From NCBI GenBank assembly GCA_910589635.1, contig CAJUTD010000011.1:19243-57932 (forward strand): a DNA stretch of 38,690 nt. The letters are read 5' to 3'. Made by a program: the position numbers and the translations under genes. Origin of the DNA: an uncultured Lachnospiraceae bacterium. Its GTDB lineage: Bacteria > Bacillota > Clostridia > Lachnospirales > Lachnospiraceae. Under the pieces are notes generated by a model. That model was not told where the DNA came from, ran no database searches, and saw nothing but the letters and a program-made list of their open reading frames with translations. Shown one piece after another: positions 17,502-25,802 of this stretch (position 1 is the first letter of the stretch; every line of letters begins with the position of its first letter).

Positions 17502-18200
17502 TTATATGAAATTAATTTGAAAACACATATATGCCTTTTCAAATTCTTTCTTCCTTCTCACAGAAACCTTTATCTCTGTTCCGCGGATAGTAATAATTCC
17601 CTTTTGGTAGCTATTAATTTTACTCATATTTACAATATATTGCTTACTTACACGGTAGAATAATCTATTATCAAGGACTCCTTCCATTGCACTTAAAGTA
17701 CTTTTTTTACGAAAGACTCCCTTATCCAAATATATTTCTACTTCACTATTACAAGAATAAACATACAATACACTTTTCTGCTGAAACATAAATTTATTTC
17801 TATTTTTGAAAACTTTAATCTGCTGCATTCCCAACCTGGTATTCAGATATGATTCAAGCACATATAAAATTTCAGATTTTTCAAATGGTTTTGTCACAAA
17901 ACGAAAAGCCTGAATAGTAAACGCTTCCTTAAATCTCTCTACCACGCTGCTCGCCATAATAATCTTACCGCCAAATCCTTGCTTCCTTAAAGCATATCCC
18001 GTTTCTATTCCATCCATATCAGGCATTTTTATATCAAGAAATAATAAATCCAACTCCTCAGAATCCAAAATAACATCTTTCCCAGATGAATATGTATATA
18101 TTTCTGCTTCTATTTTTAATTCTACCAGACATTCACATATTACTTCATGTAACTTTCTACGCATAATATCCTCATCGTCACAAAGTCCTATTTTAATCAT
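17502..18200 (-). CDS. LytTR-family response regulator (AgrA/VirR type), 232 aa
   Basis: ATG 18200 follows GGAGA with 7 bp spacing. The receiver domain (1-120) has the acidic pocket CDDED (D8, D9), phospho-acceptor D56 in LFLDIKMPDMDG and conserved K104 in FVTKPF. The LytTR DNA-binding domain follows (about 130-232), with FYRVSKQYIVNMSKINSY matching the conserved R-x-H/S-x-S-x-I-V-N core. Such regulators bind pairs of 9-bp direct repeats and often control secreted proteases, bacteriocins or virulence factors. No histidine kinase gene lies next to it here. A candidate target is the direct repeat upstream of the lipoprotein/S8 cluster at 13335-13361. Confidence 0.92.
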   Translation of the reverse strand: MIKIGLCDDEDIMRRKLHEVICECLVELKIEAEIYTYSSGKDVILDSEELDLLFLDIKMPDMDGIETGYALRKQGFGGKIIMASSVVERFKEAFTIQAFRFVTKPFEKSEILYVLESYLNTRLGMQQIKVFKNRNKFMFQQKSVLYVYSCNSEVEIYLDKGVFRKKSTLSAMEGVLDNRLFYRVSKQYIVNMSKINSYQKGIITIRGTEIKVSVRRKKEFEKAYMCFQINFI

Positions 18201-18240
18201 AAATAAATCTCCTCAGAAAATACCTCTAAATTATTTCACA

Positions 18241-18337
18241 AAGAGGCCGCTGCAAAATACAGAGTTTTATAATATAACTTTTTTATACCAAATGGTAAAT
18301 TTATATTATACATCACCTGCTTTTGCAACAGCCTCTT
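18241..18337 (-). terminator. Nested 97-nt inverted repeat downstream of gyrA
   Basis: Outer arms of 17 nt (18241-18257 and 18321-18337, AAGAGGCYGYTGCAAAA type) enclose a perfect 10-nt pair (TATAATATAA at 18268-18277 with 18301-18310) and an innermost TACCA/TGGTA. On the minus strand the two outer mismatches become G-U wobbles, giving 17 uninterrupted pairs, whereas on the plus strand they are A-C mismatches. This favours a function in the gyrA transcript. The GAGGCTGTTGCAAAA ends also resemble insertion-sequence terminal repeats, so a MITE is an alternative. Confidence 0.6.
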
Positions 18338-18364
18338 ATTCATTTCATATCTACCCCATTCTCT

Positions 18365-21010
18365 CTATTCTTCTGTATCTTGCTCTTCCTTATCAGCCTC
18401 CGCCCTTGCAATCAATTCTTCTATCTGCCTATTATCCGTCTCTTCTACGGAACTATCCATCTCCATAGGACTGTTCATCTTCCGCGCAGCCTCTTCGGCC
18501 TTTCTTGCGCTTTGTTCTTCTTCCTCCTTTGTCAGTATCTCGCTCTCCTGCGTGTTATCCATCAAAGATTTATCTTCACGAACCTTAGCAATGCTCGCCA
18601 CCGTAATATCATCTGCCAGATTCATCAATTTCACGCCGGACGTTACACGTCCTAAAACAGAAATTCCTTCTACCTTTATGCGAATGATAATTCCTTCGGT
18701 AGTAATCATCATAATTTCATTGTCACGGTTGACGGCTTTCACGCCAATAATATTTCCTGTTTTTTCTGTAATCTTATAGCATTTGACACCTTTACCTCCG
18801 CGATTCTGAGGTGAGAATTCCTCCATTCTTGTCAATTTTCCAAGACCCTTCTCGGAGGCAATCAGTATATATTCACCCTGGGTATTCATCTGCATACCCA
18901 CGACTTCGTCACGGTCAGACAAATTCATGCCAATCACGCCCATAGACGTTCTTCCTGTGCTCCTCACATCCGTCTCATGGAAGCGAATGCACTGGCCAAA
19001 CTTCGTCACTAACACAATGTCCTTCGTATTATCAGTAAATTTCACCTCAATCAATTCATCTTCTTCTCTGAGGTTAATTGCCGCAAGACCCTTTTTGCGT
19101 ACTTTAGCGTAATCAGTAATCGGTGTTTTCTTGACTATACCATTCTTCGTCGCCATGAACAGATAATGGTCGTCCTTGTACTCCTTAATAGGAATTACCG
19201 CCGTAATCTTTTCCCCTGGCTGAAGCTGAAGAAGATTAATGATCGCCGTACCCCTGGCGGTCCTGCCTGCTTCGGGAATCTCATACGCTTTCATCCGGTA
19301 TACTTTTCCTGTATTAGTAAAGAACATCAAATAATGATGCGTAGTCGTCATCAAAAGTTCTTCGATATAATCATCATCAATTGTCTCCATACCTTTGATA
19401 CCCTTGCCGCCGCGGTTCTGGCTATGGAAATTATCTACGCTCATGCGCTTGATATATCCCAATTTTGTCATAGTAATTACAGTATTAGAAACAGGGATCA
19501 AATCTTCCATGGAAATATCATACTCGTCAAATCCAATAGACGTCCTTCTGTCATCTCCATATTTATCGGAAATTACCATGATTTCTTTGCGGATCACACC
19601 CAATAATTTCTTGCGGTCAGCAAGAATTGCCTTTAATTCTGCAATTAAAGTCATTAACTGGTTATACTCTGCTTCCAACTTACTGCGTTCCAAACCAGTC
19701 AATGCGCGCAGACGCATATCGACAATTGCCTGCGCCTGTGCTTCTGAGAGGGCAAAACGCTCCATCAAACGCGATTTAGCGAGCTGCACATTTTCACTGC
19801 TGCGGATAATGCTGATAACTTCATCAATATTATCTAACGCGATCAGCAAACCTTCCAAAATATGGGCGCGTTCTTCTGCCTTGTTTAGTTCATACTTCGT
19901 CCTTCTGGTGACAACCTCTTCCTGATGTCTGAGGTAGTAGCGCAGCATATCATGAATATTGAGGACTTTTGGCTCATTATCTACAAGTGAAAGCATGATA
20001 ACGCCGAATGTATCTTGTAGCTGCGTATGCTTATAGAGCTGATTTAGCACAACATTTGGATTCACATCACGGCGCAATTCAATACAGATACGCATACCTT
20101 CACGATTAGACTCATCACGAAGGTCCGTAATACCATCCACCCTCTTGTCGTGTACCATATCTGCAATTTTCTCAATCAACCTTGCCTTATTTACCATATA
20201 GGGAAGTTCCGTCACAACAATACGGTTTTTCCCATTTGCCATTGGTTCTATGTCCGTGATTGCCCGCACTTTTACCTTGCCCCGCCCGGTGCGGTATGCC
20301 TGTTCAATGCCAGAAGTACCAAGAATCATACCTCCGGTTGGAAAATCCGGTCCCTTTACAATTTCCAAAATTTCTTCAATCTCTGTATCCCTGTCTTCTT
20401 CCACTTGATTATCTATAATTTTAACGACAGCCGCTATAACCTCCCTCAAATTATGCGGAGGAATATTTGTTGCCATCCCGACTGCAATTCCGGTAGTTCC
20501 ATTCACCAAAAGATTCGGAAAACGAGACGGCAAAACAAGCGGTTCTTTCTCTGTCTCGTCAAAGTTTGGTCCAAAATCTACAGTATCTTTATTGATATCT
20601 GCCAGCATCTCCATGGAAATTTTGCTCAGGCGCGCTTCCGTATAACGCATTGCCGCTGCGCCGTCTCCATCCACGGAACCGAAATTGCCATGGCCATCCA
20701 CCAGCATATAACGCGTCGACCATTCCTGCGCCATATTTACTAATGCCCCATAGATAGAACTATCGCCGTGCGGGTGGTACTTACCCATGGTATCGCCGAC
20801 AATACGCGCACATTTACGGTGCGGCTTATCCGGCCCATTATTCAACTCAATCATAGCATAGAGAATTCTGCGCTGCACAGGTTTTAATCCATCGCGCACA
20901 TCCGGGAGCGCCCTGGAAGCAATTACGCTCATGGCATAATCTATATAAGAACTTTCCATTGTTTTTTTCAGGTCAACATCATCTATCCTGTCAAAAATTG
21001 TGTCGTCCAT
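18365..21010 (-). CDS. gyrA: DNA gyrase subunit A
   Basis: 881 residues, forming the breakage-reunion subunit of the A2B2 gyrase that introduces negative supercoils. The ATG at 21010 (MDDTIFDRI) follows AGGAGG with 7 bp spacing; a longer frame to 21052 lacks a site. Catalytic Y123 lies in AMRYTEARLSK. The quinolone pocket reads HPHGDSSIYGALV, with Ser at 84 (E. coli S83) but Gly at 88 (E. coli D87). The C-terminal beta-pinwheel carries two gyrA-box-like QNRGGKG motifs and ends in an acidic tail of about 70 residues (TKEEEEQSARKAEEA). It lies downstream of gyrB with a 115-bp gap holding a short hairpin, and a nested inverted repeat follows. ParC is unlikely, given the gyrA boxes and the adjacent gyrB in the dnaA-dnaN-recF cluster. 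Confidence 0.98.
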   Translation of the reverse strand: MDDTIFDRIDDVDLKKTMESSYIDYAMSVIASRALPDVRDGLKPVQRRILYAMIELNNGPDKPHRKCARIVGDTMGKYHPHGDSSIYGALVNMAQEWSTRYMLVDGHGNFGSVDGDGAAAMRYTEARLSKISMEMLADINKDTVDFGPNFDETEKEPLVLPSRFPNLLVNGTTGIAVGMATNIPPHNLREVIAAVVKIIDNQVEEDRDTEIEEILEIVKGPDFPTGGMILGTSGIEQAYRTGRGKVKVRAITDIEPMANGKNRIVVTELPYMVNKARLIEKIADMVHDKRVDGITDLRDESNREGMRICIELRRDVNPNVVLNQLYKHTQLQDTFGVIMLSLVDNEPKVLNIHDMLRYYLRHQEEVVTRRTKYELNKAEERAHILEGLLIALDNIDEVISIIRSSENVQLAKSRLMERFALSEAQAQAIVDMRLRALTGLERSKLEAEYNQLMTLIAELKAILADRKKLLGVIRKEIMVISDKYGDDRRTSIGFDEYDISMEDLIPVSNTVITMTKLGYIKRMSVDNFHSQNRGGKGIKGMETIDDDYIEELLMTTTHHYLMFFTNTGKVYRMKAYEIPEAGRTARGTAIINLLQLQPGEKITAVIPIKEYKDDHYLFMATKNGIVKKTPITDYAKVRKKGLAAINLREEDELIEVKFTDNTKDIVLVTKFGQCIRFHETDVRSTGRTSMGVIGMNLSDRDEVVGMQMNTQGEYILIASEKGLGKLTRMEEFSPQNRGGKGVKCYKITEKTGNIIGVKAVNRDNEIMMITTEGIIIRIKVEGISVLGRVTSGVKLMNLADDITVASIAKVREDKSLMDNTQESEILTKEEEEQSARKAEEAARKMNSPMEMDSSVEETDNRQIEELIARAEADKEEQDTEE

Positions 21011-21097
21011 TCGTTTTCCTCCTGAATTTCTATATTGTAATTTTAAGTCCATTCTTCGCCATTTGCGAGAATGCTCCCGTTTTTATTACTATTATGA

Positions 21098-21120
21098 TTC
21101 GGGTGTCAAAAGCACCCGAA
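21098..21120 (-). terminator. Short hairpin between gyrB and gyrA
   Basis: TTCGGGTG (21098-21105) pairs perfectly with 21113-21120 across the 7-nt loop TCAAAAG, 5 bp past the gyrB stop codon. No T run follows on the minus strand, so it may act as a partial terminator or an mRNA-processing/stability element between the two genes. Its core GGGTGTCAAAAGCACC recurs after mnmG. Confidence 0.5.
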
Positions 21121-21125
21121 CCCTA

Positions 21126-23066
21126 TTATACATCTAAATTCTGAACATACTGCGCATTTGCTTCGATAAACTCACGTCTCGGTTCAACTTTATCGCCCAT
21201 CAACGTGGTAAATGTCAAATCAATCTCAGACGCCGACGTATCATCAATGGTAACTCTCTCTAAAATTCTTGTCTCCGGGTCCATCGTAGTTTCCCAGAGC
21301 TGTTCTGAATCCATCTCGCCAAGACCTTTGTAACGCTGTATTTTATTGTTGCCGTCTCTTCCTATCTCTGAAAGGATATTGTTAAGCTCTACGTCGTCAT
21401 AGGCATACCATACTTTCTTGTTTTTCTCAATTTTATAGAGAGGCGGTTTTGCCAGATAAACATATCCCTGACGAATCAGCTCCGGCATAAAACGGTATAA
21501 AAAGGTAAGCATCAACGTACTTATATGCGCGCCGTCCACATCCGCATCGGTCATTATGATAATTTTATGATAACGCAGTTTTGAGATATCAAAATCTTCA
21601 TGGATTCCCGTGCCAAATGCTGTAATCATCGCCTTTATTTCCGCATTTCCATAAATTTTATCAAGCCTTGCCTTTTCCACATTGAGTATCTTGCCGCGCA
21701 GTGGAAGAATTGCCTGGGTTGCTCGGCTTCTCGCCGTCTTAGCGGAACCTCCCGCAGAATCTCCCTCAACAATAAAAATCTCACAATTTTTGGGGTCTTT
21801 ATCTGAACAATCTGCAAGTTTTCCTGGCAGGGAAGTTCCCTCTAAAGCAGTCTTTCTTCTTGTCAGATCACGGGCTTTTCTGGCCGCCTCCCTTGCACGC
21901 TGCGCCAACAATGATTTCTCACAGATTGCCTTTGCCACAGCGGGATTCTGCTCTAAGAAATACGTGAGCTGTTCGCTTACAATATTGTCCACAGCTCCTC
22001 TTGCCTCACTATTGCCAAGTTTCTGTTTCGTTTGCCCTTCAAACTGCGGTTCCGAAATCTTTACACTGATAACTGCCGTCATGCCTTCCCTGATGTCTTC
22101 TCCGGAAAGAGCTGTTTCATTATCTTTTAAAATTTTATTATTTTTTGCATAAGCATTGAAAGTCTTTGTCAAAGCATTACGGAAACCAGCCAGATGGGTA
22201 CCTCCCTCCGGCGTCGTTATATTATTTACAAAACTGTAAGTAGCGTCGTTATAGGAATCGTTATGCTGCAATGCTACTTCAACATATACGCCGTCTTTCT
22301 CGCCTTCACAATAGATAACGTTCTCATAGAGGGCCTCTTTGCTTTTATTGAGATAAGTGACAAACTCTTTAATGCCTCCCTCATAGTAAAACTCTTTCTC
22401 TTGTTCTAATCCTTCCCTTTCATCTATCAAGCGAATCCTGATACCTTTGGTAAGGAAAGCCATTTCACGCATACGCTGTTTTAATGTATCATAATCAAAT
22501 ACTGTATCTTCAAAAATACTGCCATCCGGGCTGAATACAACCTGCGTCCCTGTTTTATCTTTTTCACATTCCCCTACCACTTTCAGCGGATACATGCTGT
22601 TTCCACGTTCATAACGCTGTTTATATACTTTTCCTTCATGAAAAATTTCAACTTCCAGCCAGTTGGAGAGAGCATTTACGACAGAAGCTCCTACGCCGTG
22701 CAGACCGCCCGACACTTTATAGCCCCCGCCGCCAAATTTCCCACCTGCATGGAGTACTGTAAATACAACTTCTACTGCCGGCAGTCCTGCCTTGTGATTG
22801 ATGCCTACCGGAATCCCACGTCCATTATCGGTCACTCTGATACAATTGTCTTTGAGAATCGTTACTTCAATTGTGTCACAATAGCCTGCCAACGCTTCGT
22901 CTACAGAATTATCTACAATCTCATATACAAGATGGTGGAGTCCACGCGATGAGGTGCTGCCAATATACATACCTGGACGCTTACGAACCGCCTCCAACCC
23001 TTCCAGAATCTGAATCTGGTCAGCGCCATATTCCGCATTTGTATTTGTATTATTGTCTGTATTCAT
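21126..23066 (-). CDS. gyrB: DNA gyrase subunit B
   Basis: 646 residues, the ATPase and TOPRIM subunit of gyrase. The ATG at 23066 (MNTDNN) follows GGAGGA with 6 bp spacing; an upstream in-frame start at 23090 is poorly placed. The GHKL ATPase domain has YEIVDNSVDEALAG, TDNGRGIPVG and GGLHGVGASVVNA. The TOPRIM domain has EGDSAGGSAK and DADVDGAHI, and the C-terminal part has RYKGLGEMD. This short form without the E. coli-type insertion is usual for Firmicutes. It starts 32 bp after recF ends, so it belongs to the dnaA-dnaN-yaaA-recF-gyrB run, and gyrA follows. Confidence 0.98.
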   Translation of the reverse strand: MNTDNNTNTNAEYGADQIQILEGLEAVRKRPGMYIGSTSSRGLHHLVYEIVDNSVDEALAGYCDTIEVTILKDNCIRVTDNGRGIPVGINHKAGLPAVEVVFTVLHAGGKFGGGGYKVSGGLHGVGASVVNALSNWLEVEIFHEGKVYKQRYERGNSMYPLKVVGECEKDKTGTQVVFSPDGSIFEDTVFDYDTLKQRMREMAFLTKGIRIRLIDEREGLEQEKEFYYEGGIKEFVTYLNKSKEALYENVIYCEGEKDGVYVEVALQHNDSYNDATYSFVNNITTPEGGTHLAGFRNALTKTFNAYAKNNKILKDNETALSGEDIREGMTAVISVKISEPQFEGQTKQKLGNSEARGAVDNIVSEQLTYFLEQNPAVAKAICEKSLLAQRAREAARKARDLTRRKTALEGTSLPGKLADCSDKDPKNCEIFIVEGDSAGGSAKTARSRATQAILPLRGKILNVEKARLDKIYGNAEIKAMITAFGTGIHEDFDISKLRYHKIIIMTDADVDGAHISTLMLTFLYRFMPELIRQGYVYLAKPPLYKIEKNKKVWYAYDDVELNNILSEIGRDGNNKIQRYKGLGEMDSEQLWETTMDPETRILERVTIDDTSASEIDLTFTTLMGDKVEPRREFIEANAQYVQNLDV

Positions 23067-23098
23067 GTAGTTCCTCCATTTTCTCATCATTGAAACTT

Positions 23099-24184
23099 TT
23101 ACATTTCATCACTAACAGTTCCATTTACTATCCGGAAAACCTTATTTATCTCAAACCTGTTTTTGACAAATTCATCCAAACCGGTACAGGTAATCACCGT
23201 CTGGATATCATGGATGCTGTTCAACAGGAAATTCTGCCGGCTGCTATCCAGCTCCGACAACACGTCATCCAATACAAGAACCGGCGTTTCTTTGATGGAT
23301 TGCTTTACCAGTTCGATTTCAGATAGTTTTAGAGATAGTGCACAACTTCTCTGTTGCCCCTGCGAACCAAATCTGCGAATATCAACATCCTGAATATTAA
23401 AACACATATCATCCCTATGAGGGCCTATAGAAGTCATGCCAAACTTCAAATCTCTTGCCTGATTTTTTAATAATTCACTCTCCATATCATCCTCCTTCAC
23501 ATTAGGCTCGTAGTGAAGAATCAGTTCTTCCCGGTTGCCGGAAAGTTTTTTATGGATATCAGGCACAATTTGATTAAGCCTTTCTATAAATTTATTGCGG
23601 GAATTTATAATTTTTTTCCCATATTCTATTAGCTGCATATCCCAAACCGAAAGGGTGTCTGCCAGTTCCGGCCTGAAATTGATATCTTTCAATAATTTAT
23701 TTCTCTGATTTAAAATCTTATTATACTTTGTCAAATGATACAAATAAATACTGTCGAGCTGACAGAGCTCCATATCCAGAAATCTTCTGCGCTCCGACGG
23801 TCCATTTTTAATTATATTTAAGTCTTCTGGAGAAAAAAATACAATATTAAGAATACCAAACAATTCTGAAGCCTTCTTAATCGGTACCTTATTGATGGCA
23901 ATTCCTTTTGGCTTATGCTTCTTAATATGCATATCAATCTGGTAATCCAGTCCATCCCTTTCCACAACTGTGCGGATGTGGGATTCCTCCTGACCAAATT
24001 GAATCAATTCTTTATCTTTGCTGCCTTTATGTGATTTCGTAGTCCCGCTGACATAAACAGCTTCCAGTATATTTGTCTTACCCTGCGCATTATCTCCATA
24101 TAAAATATTCGTCCCCTTATCAAATTCTAAAAACATATCGCTGTAATTACGAAAATGATTGAGGGCAATGGATTTCAATATCAT
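23099..24184 (-). CDS. recF: DNA replication and repair protein RecF
   Basis: 361 residues, an SMC-like ATPase that loads RecA at single-strand gaps with RecO and RecR. Walker A is GDNAQGKTN (about 31-39), the signature-like region is FGSQGQQRS, and Walker B is VLVLDDVLSELD. Length is typical for the family. Its ATG overlaps the end of the S4-domain gene by 4 bp (ATGA), indicating translational coupling, and gyrB follows at 32 bp. Confidence 0.97.
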   Translation of the reverse strand: MILKSIALNHFRNYSDMFLEFDKGTNILYGDNAQGKTNILEAVYVSGTTKSHKGSKDKELIQFGQEESHIRTVVERDGLDYQIDMHIKKHKPKGIAINKVPIKKASELFGILNIVFFSPEDLNIIKNGPSERRRFLDMELCQLDSIYLYHLTKYNKILNQRNKLLKDINFRPELADTLSVWDMQLIEYGKKIINSRNKFIERLNQIVPDIHKKLSGNREELILHYEPNVKEDDMESELLKNQARDLKFGMTSIGPHRDDMCFNIQDVDIRRFGSQGQQRSCALSLKLSEIELVKQSIKETPVLVLDDVLSELDSSRQNFLLNSIHDIQTVITCTGLDEFVKNRFEINKVFRIVNGTVSDEM

Positions 24185-24390
24185 TTTATAATCTTGATTG
24201 TCTCCCCTTCAAAGGAAACAACATCTCCATCTGTCAATTTCTTGCCTCTTCTCGTCTCAACTTCCCCATTAACGGCGACAAGACCATCTTGAATCACCAA
24301 TTTTGCCATTACTCCTGATTCGACAAGGTTAGAAGCCTTTAAGGCTTGCCCTAATTTGATATAATCGCCTCTCAGTTTTATTTCTTCCAT
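24181..24390 (-). CDS. yaaA: S4-domain RNA-binding protein, YaaA/RlbA type
   Basis: 69 residues, essentially a single S4 RNA-binding domain: LGQALKASNLVESGVMAKLVI, then DGLVAVNGEVETRRGKKLTDGDVV. It lies between dnaN and recF, as B. subtilis yaaA does. The protein is thought to bind ribosomal RNA or ribosome precursors, but its exact role is poorly known. It starts 57 bp after dnaN and overlaps recF by 4 bp. Confidence 0.9.
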   Translation of the reverse strand: MEEIKLRGDYIKLGQALKASNLVESGVMAKLVIQDGLVAVNGEVETRRGKKLTDGDVVSFEGETIKIIK

Positions 24391-24447
24391 ATCTGCCTTT
24401 CTTACATCATAAAATAAATATGTCAGTCTATCATTCTATAAAATCAA

Positions 24448-25560
24448 TTAATTTGTTGCCGCATTAAAATTAACAGGAAGAATCAGATATATATATTTCT
24501 CTTCCTCATCCCGGATAAAACAGGGAGCTTTGGGATTCACCATATACAAAGTCACTTCCTCATCATCTATAACACGCAGTGCATCTATAAAGAACTTAGG
24601 GTTAAATCCAATCATAATATCCTTGCCTTCTTTAACAATGTCTATATTTTCATTCATGGAACCGATAAAGGAATTGATTTTCAACTCCATATTTTCATCG
24701 GTCACAGTCATAATGATCGGCTTTTTATCTCCTTCTTTTACAAGAAGAGTCGCTCTGTCAATACAATCCAAAAGTTCCCGCTTATTAATTTTTATCTTCG
24801 TCTCATAATCAGGGGACAGCATCTGCTCAATCTTGAAATAATCACCTTCAATCAGTCTCGACACAACCGTCGTACTGCCAAATTCAAACACAATATGATT
24901 GTCTGTGAAAAACATATTTACACATTCATTGGCATCTCCCGGCAGAATCTTGCTGACTTCCTGAAGTGTCTTTCCCGGAACTACAATTTTATGAGAATTG
25001 TAGGATTCCTTCAATTCTATATTGCGAATGGAAATGCGATGTCCATCCAGAGAAACTACTTTCAGTTTATTTTCCTTAATCTCAAACAATTCTCCAGTCA
25101 TCAGCTTATTGTTATCACTGTCCGCAATAGAGAATATAGTCTGACGAATTACTTCTTTTAAGGTAAATTGGGAAAGTTCAATGGATTCATTTCTATCTAT
25201 ATAGGGAAGATAGGAAAAATCTTCCCCTGACTTTCCTATAATGTTGAATCTGGCCTTTTCACAAGTGATAATAGTCTTAAAGTTTTCATCCGTCTTGATC
25301 GTCACTTCGTTATCAGGAAGTTTCCTTACAATCTCAGAAAAAATCTTTGCATCCAGAGCAATCACACCACGTTCTGCAATTTCCCCTTCTATTTTGGTTT
25401 CAATTCCTAACTCCATATCATTTGCGGTCAATTTGATTTCATTTGTAGATGCATCAATCAAAATACATTCCAAAATTGCCATGGTAGTTCTGGAGGGTAC
25501 TGCTTTTGATACAATGTTCACTCCTTGCAGGAGGTTTGATTTAGAGCATATGATTTTCAT
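24448..25560 (-). CDS. dnaN: DNA polymerase III beta subunit (sliding clamp)
   Basis: 370 residues, the ring-shaped clamp that holds polymerase III on DNA. The ATG at 25560 (MKIICSKSNLL) is preferred because its N-terminus matches the family; the longer frame to 25596 adds an untypical extension. AGGAG lies about 11 bp upstream. Three clamp domains are evident, including VPSRTTMAILECILID near the N-terminus, SLDGHRISIR in the middle and YLILPVNFN at the C-terminus (usual clamp ending Y-x-x-x-P-x-R/N). It lies downstream of dnaA with a 242-bp gap that holds DnaA-box-like repeats. Confidence 0.98.
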   Translation of the reverse strand: MKIICSKSNLLQGVNIVSKAVPSRTTMAILECILIDASTNEIKLTANDMELGIETKIEGEIAERGVIALDAKIFSEIVRKLPDNEVTIKTDENFKTIITCEKARFNIIGKSGEDFSYLPYIDRNESIELSQFTLKEVIRQTIFSIADSDNNKLMTGELFEIKENKLKVVSLDGHRISIRNIELKESYNSHKIVVPGKTLQEVSKILPGDANECVNMFFTDNHIVFEFGSTTVVSRLIEGDYFKIEQMLSPDYETKIKINKRELLDCIDRATLLVKEGDKKPIIMTVTDENMELKINSFIGSMNENIDIVKEGKDIMIGFNPKFFIDALRVIDDEEVTLYMVNPKAPCFIRDEEEKYIYLILPVNFNAATN

Positions 25561-25715
25561 GATGTGAATAACTCCTTCCTGGGCATAAAAATACATTTAT
25601 AGTAAAAGATTCATCTTATTAGTAATAGGACATGTTTGTATGTTAATAATTTCTCTAAGCCTGTACTTTAAGGACTTCCAGGCCATAAATCCTCTGTATA
25701 ACTCTGTGAATTTTA

Positions 25716-25800
25716 TCTTGAATTGCCTATGACAGCCTGTGAATAAAATAAGGCATAACGGTCAAATTAATCTTGAATTGCTTCTTATGTGAATAAAATA
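25716..25800. other. Direct repeat with DnaA-box-like TGTGAATAA between dnaA and dnaN
   Basis: Two units share TCTTGAATTGC (25716-25726, 25771-25781) and TGTGAATAAAATA (25738-25750, 25788-25800). TGTGAATAA is the reverse complement of TTATTCACA, one mismatch from the DnaA box TTATCCACA. The two boxes are exactly 50 bp apart and lie just past the dnaA stop codon in an AT-rich gap. This is where the second half of the B. subtilis origin (oriC2 and unwinding element) is found. The remainder of the gap (25561-25715) shows nothing further. Confidence 0.55.
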
Positions 25801-25802
25801 AT

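Noticed and set aside
19166..20743. Several plus-strand frames of 140-200 codons within gyrA
   Set aside because: They are antisense shadows of a highly conserved gene, without ribosome sites or recognisable domains.
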